A DNA stretch of 64,000 nucleotides from Polyangiaceae bacterium (GTDB lineage: Bacteria > Myxococcota_A > Polyangia > Polyangiales > Polyangiaceae): assembly GCA_019637295.1 (NCBI GenBank), contig JAHBVX010000008.1:309678-373677 (forward strand), given 5' to 3'. Made by a program: the position numbers and the translations under genes. This document shows positions 63,336-64,000 of this stretch, in pieces (within the stretch, counting starts at the first letter, position 1; every line of letters begins with the position of its first letter). The notes under the pieces were generated by a model. That model searched no databases. It saw only the letters and a program-made list of their open reading frames with translations, and was not told the DNA's origin.

Positions 63336-64000
63336 TCACTTCAGCTGCCAGTTCGCCGTGGGTGGATTGCTCTTCAGACTGAGCTCGTAATAGCCGGTCG
63401 CCGCGGCGGCCCAGGGAGTGTGAGTGCCGGGCACGACGTCCTTCCACTCGTTCCCGCTGACCGCGTTCACAACGTGCACCGCGACGCGCAGCTCCGTGGG
63501 GCACCCGAGCTGTTGGCGGGGGACTCTCACGGACACGGTGTGCTTGTCCGCGGACAAGAAGGTGTCGGCGTTCTCGACCAGCGCCAGACTCTGGTTGGCC
63601 CAGGCGCTGGCGGGCAGATAGACACCGTTGTAGTTACCGGCGCCGCCGTCGTTCTTGCTGCGGACCGCGATCAGGTGCGTCGGTGTGAACGGCAGCTTCG
63701 CGGTGAGCGACGAATACTCCTTGCCGTCCGCGCCCGCCGCGGTGCCCAGCGCCGTGTCGGCTTCGAGATAGATGTGGACGGGCCTGAAGTCCGCTTCGAA
63801 GGCCTCGGAGACCACCGCGATGAACAGGTGGTCGTCGTTCCACGTCATCCCGAAGCGGCTCCAACTCTGCGACTGCGCGCCCGGAGTCAGAATCTGTGTC
63901 GACGCCAGCTTGTCGAGATCGTTGGTCCCGTCGAAGGTGATGGTGTCACCGGTGATGCCCAACGTCGCGCAGCCGCCGGCGCTGCCGCCGCTGCCGCTGG
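63336..64000 (-). CDS. Lipoprotein-like exported protein, 5' end outside the window
   Basis: The visible 221 codons start with a Gly/Ser-rich linker (SGSGGSAGGCATLG), as in the other lipoproteins here, so the N-terminus lies past the window edge. The rest is a beta-sandwich-like domain with TITFDGTNDLDKL, RFGMTWNDDHLFIAVVSE and VHIYLEADTA, resembling CBM9-type sugar-binding domains. An internal TTG at 63962 is not the true start. Probably a surface binding protein; the ligand is unknown. Confidence 0.65.
   Translation of the reverse strand, partial: SGSGGSAGGCATLGITGDTITFDGTNDLDKLASTQILTPGAQSQSWSRFGMTWNDDHLFIAVVSEAFEADFRPVHIYLEADTALGTAAGADGKEYSSLTAKLPFTPTHLIAVRSKNDGGAGNYNGVYLPASAWANQSLALVENADTFLSADKHTVSVRVPRQQLGCPTELRVAVHVVNAVSGNEWKDVVPGTHTPWAAAATGYYELSLKSNPPTANWQLK

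Overview
The window is very GC-rich, and its genes use GC-ending codons so heavily that long mirror ORFs appear on the opposite strand of most of them. The content points to a myxobacterium of the Polyangia/Polyangiales type: five eukaryote-like Ser/Thr kinases, an FHA-domain sigma-54 activator, many lipoproteins with Gly/Ser/Ala-rich linkers, Cys-rich secreted proteins, a metalloprotease with a MYXO-CTERM-like tail, SUMF1-type lipoproteins, a TerB protein and a V-type pyrophosphatase. I see no rRNA, tRNA, insertion sequence, prophage, CRISPR array or replication origin. It reads as ordinary chromosome.

Layout. 0.1-8.7 kb: alpha/beta hydrolase, SUMF1-type lipoprotein, a divergent lysine 6-dehydrogenase/aldehyde dehydrogenase pair, a degenerate receiver protein, a membrane Ser/Thr kinase and an ArsA-like ATPase. 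8.7-11.1 kb: a riboflavin operon (CBS protein, ribE, a RibBX-type ribB with a dead GTP-cyclohydrolase half). 11.1-15.6 kb: TetR repressor, fatty acid hydroxylase, two zinc-ribbon paralogues, then a convergent ADP-ribosylglycohydrolase/kinase pair. 15.6-19.9 kb: VAO-type flavoprotein, diiron ferritin-like oxygenase, an ExbD without ExbB, an alpha/beta hydrolase. 20-27.8 kb: secreted and lipoproteins, TtcA, an O-antigen-ligase-like protein, a matrixin protease.

27.8-37.3 kb is a signalling and surface-protein island: FHA-sigma-54 activator coupled to a cytosolic kinase, two HRDVSPQN-type transmembrane kinases sharing a C-terminal Cys-pair motif, and several small lipoproteins. 37.3-45 kb: GIY-YIG nuclease, radical SAM protein, Uma2 nuclease, OPT transporter, peroxiredoxin-like protein, HMGL-like carboxyltransferase and a coiled-coil pair. 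45-54.9 kb: a 931-residue Cys-rich lipoprotein, a translationally coupled glutamate dehydrogenase/DUF4846/DNA methylase operon, a K+-dependent-type membrane pyrophosphatase, and a persulfide dioxygenase-rhodanese fusion. 55-64 kb: GtrA plus ceramide-glucosyltransferase-like enzyme, HD hydrolase, TerB, second SUMF1 lipoprotein, CapA-like protein, L,D-transpeptidase, UDP-glucose dehydrogenase, and the 3' part of a lipoprotein running off the window.

The most interesting points are: two promoters whose -10 lies inside an operator palindrome and whose start codon follows within 1-2 nt, implying leaderless self-regulated mRNAs (tetR-hydroxylase and ADP-ribosylglycohydrolase-kinase); the kinase island with its shared extracytoplasmic Cys-pair motif; the RibBX variant; and a CapA-like gene whose signal peptide lies upstream of any usual start codon. 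I could not identify a wholly new system with confidence.
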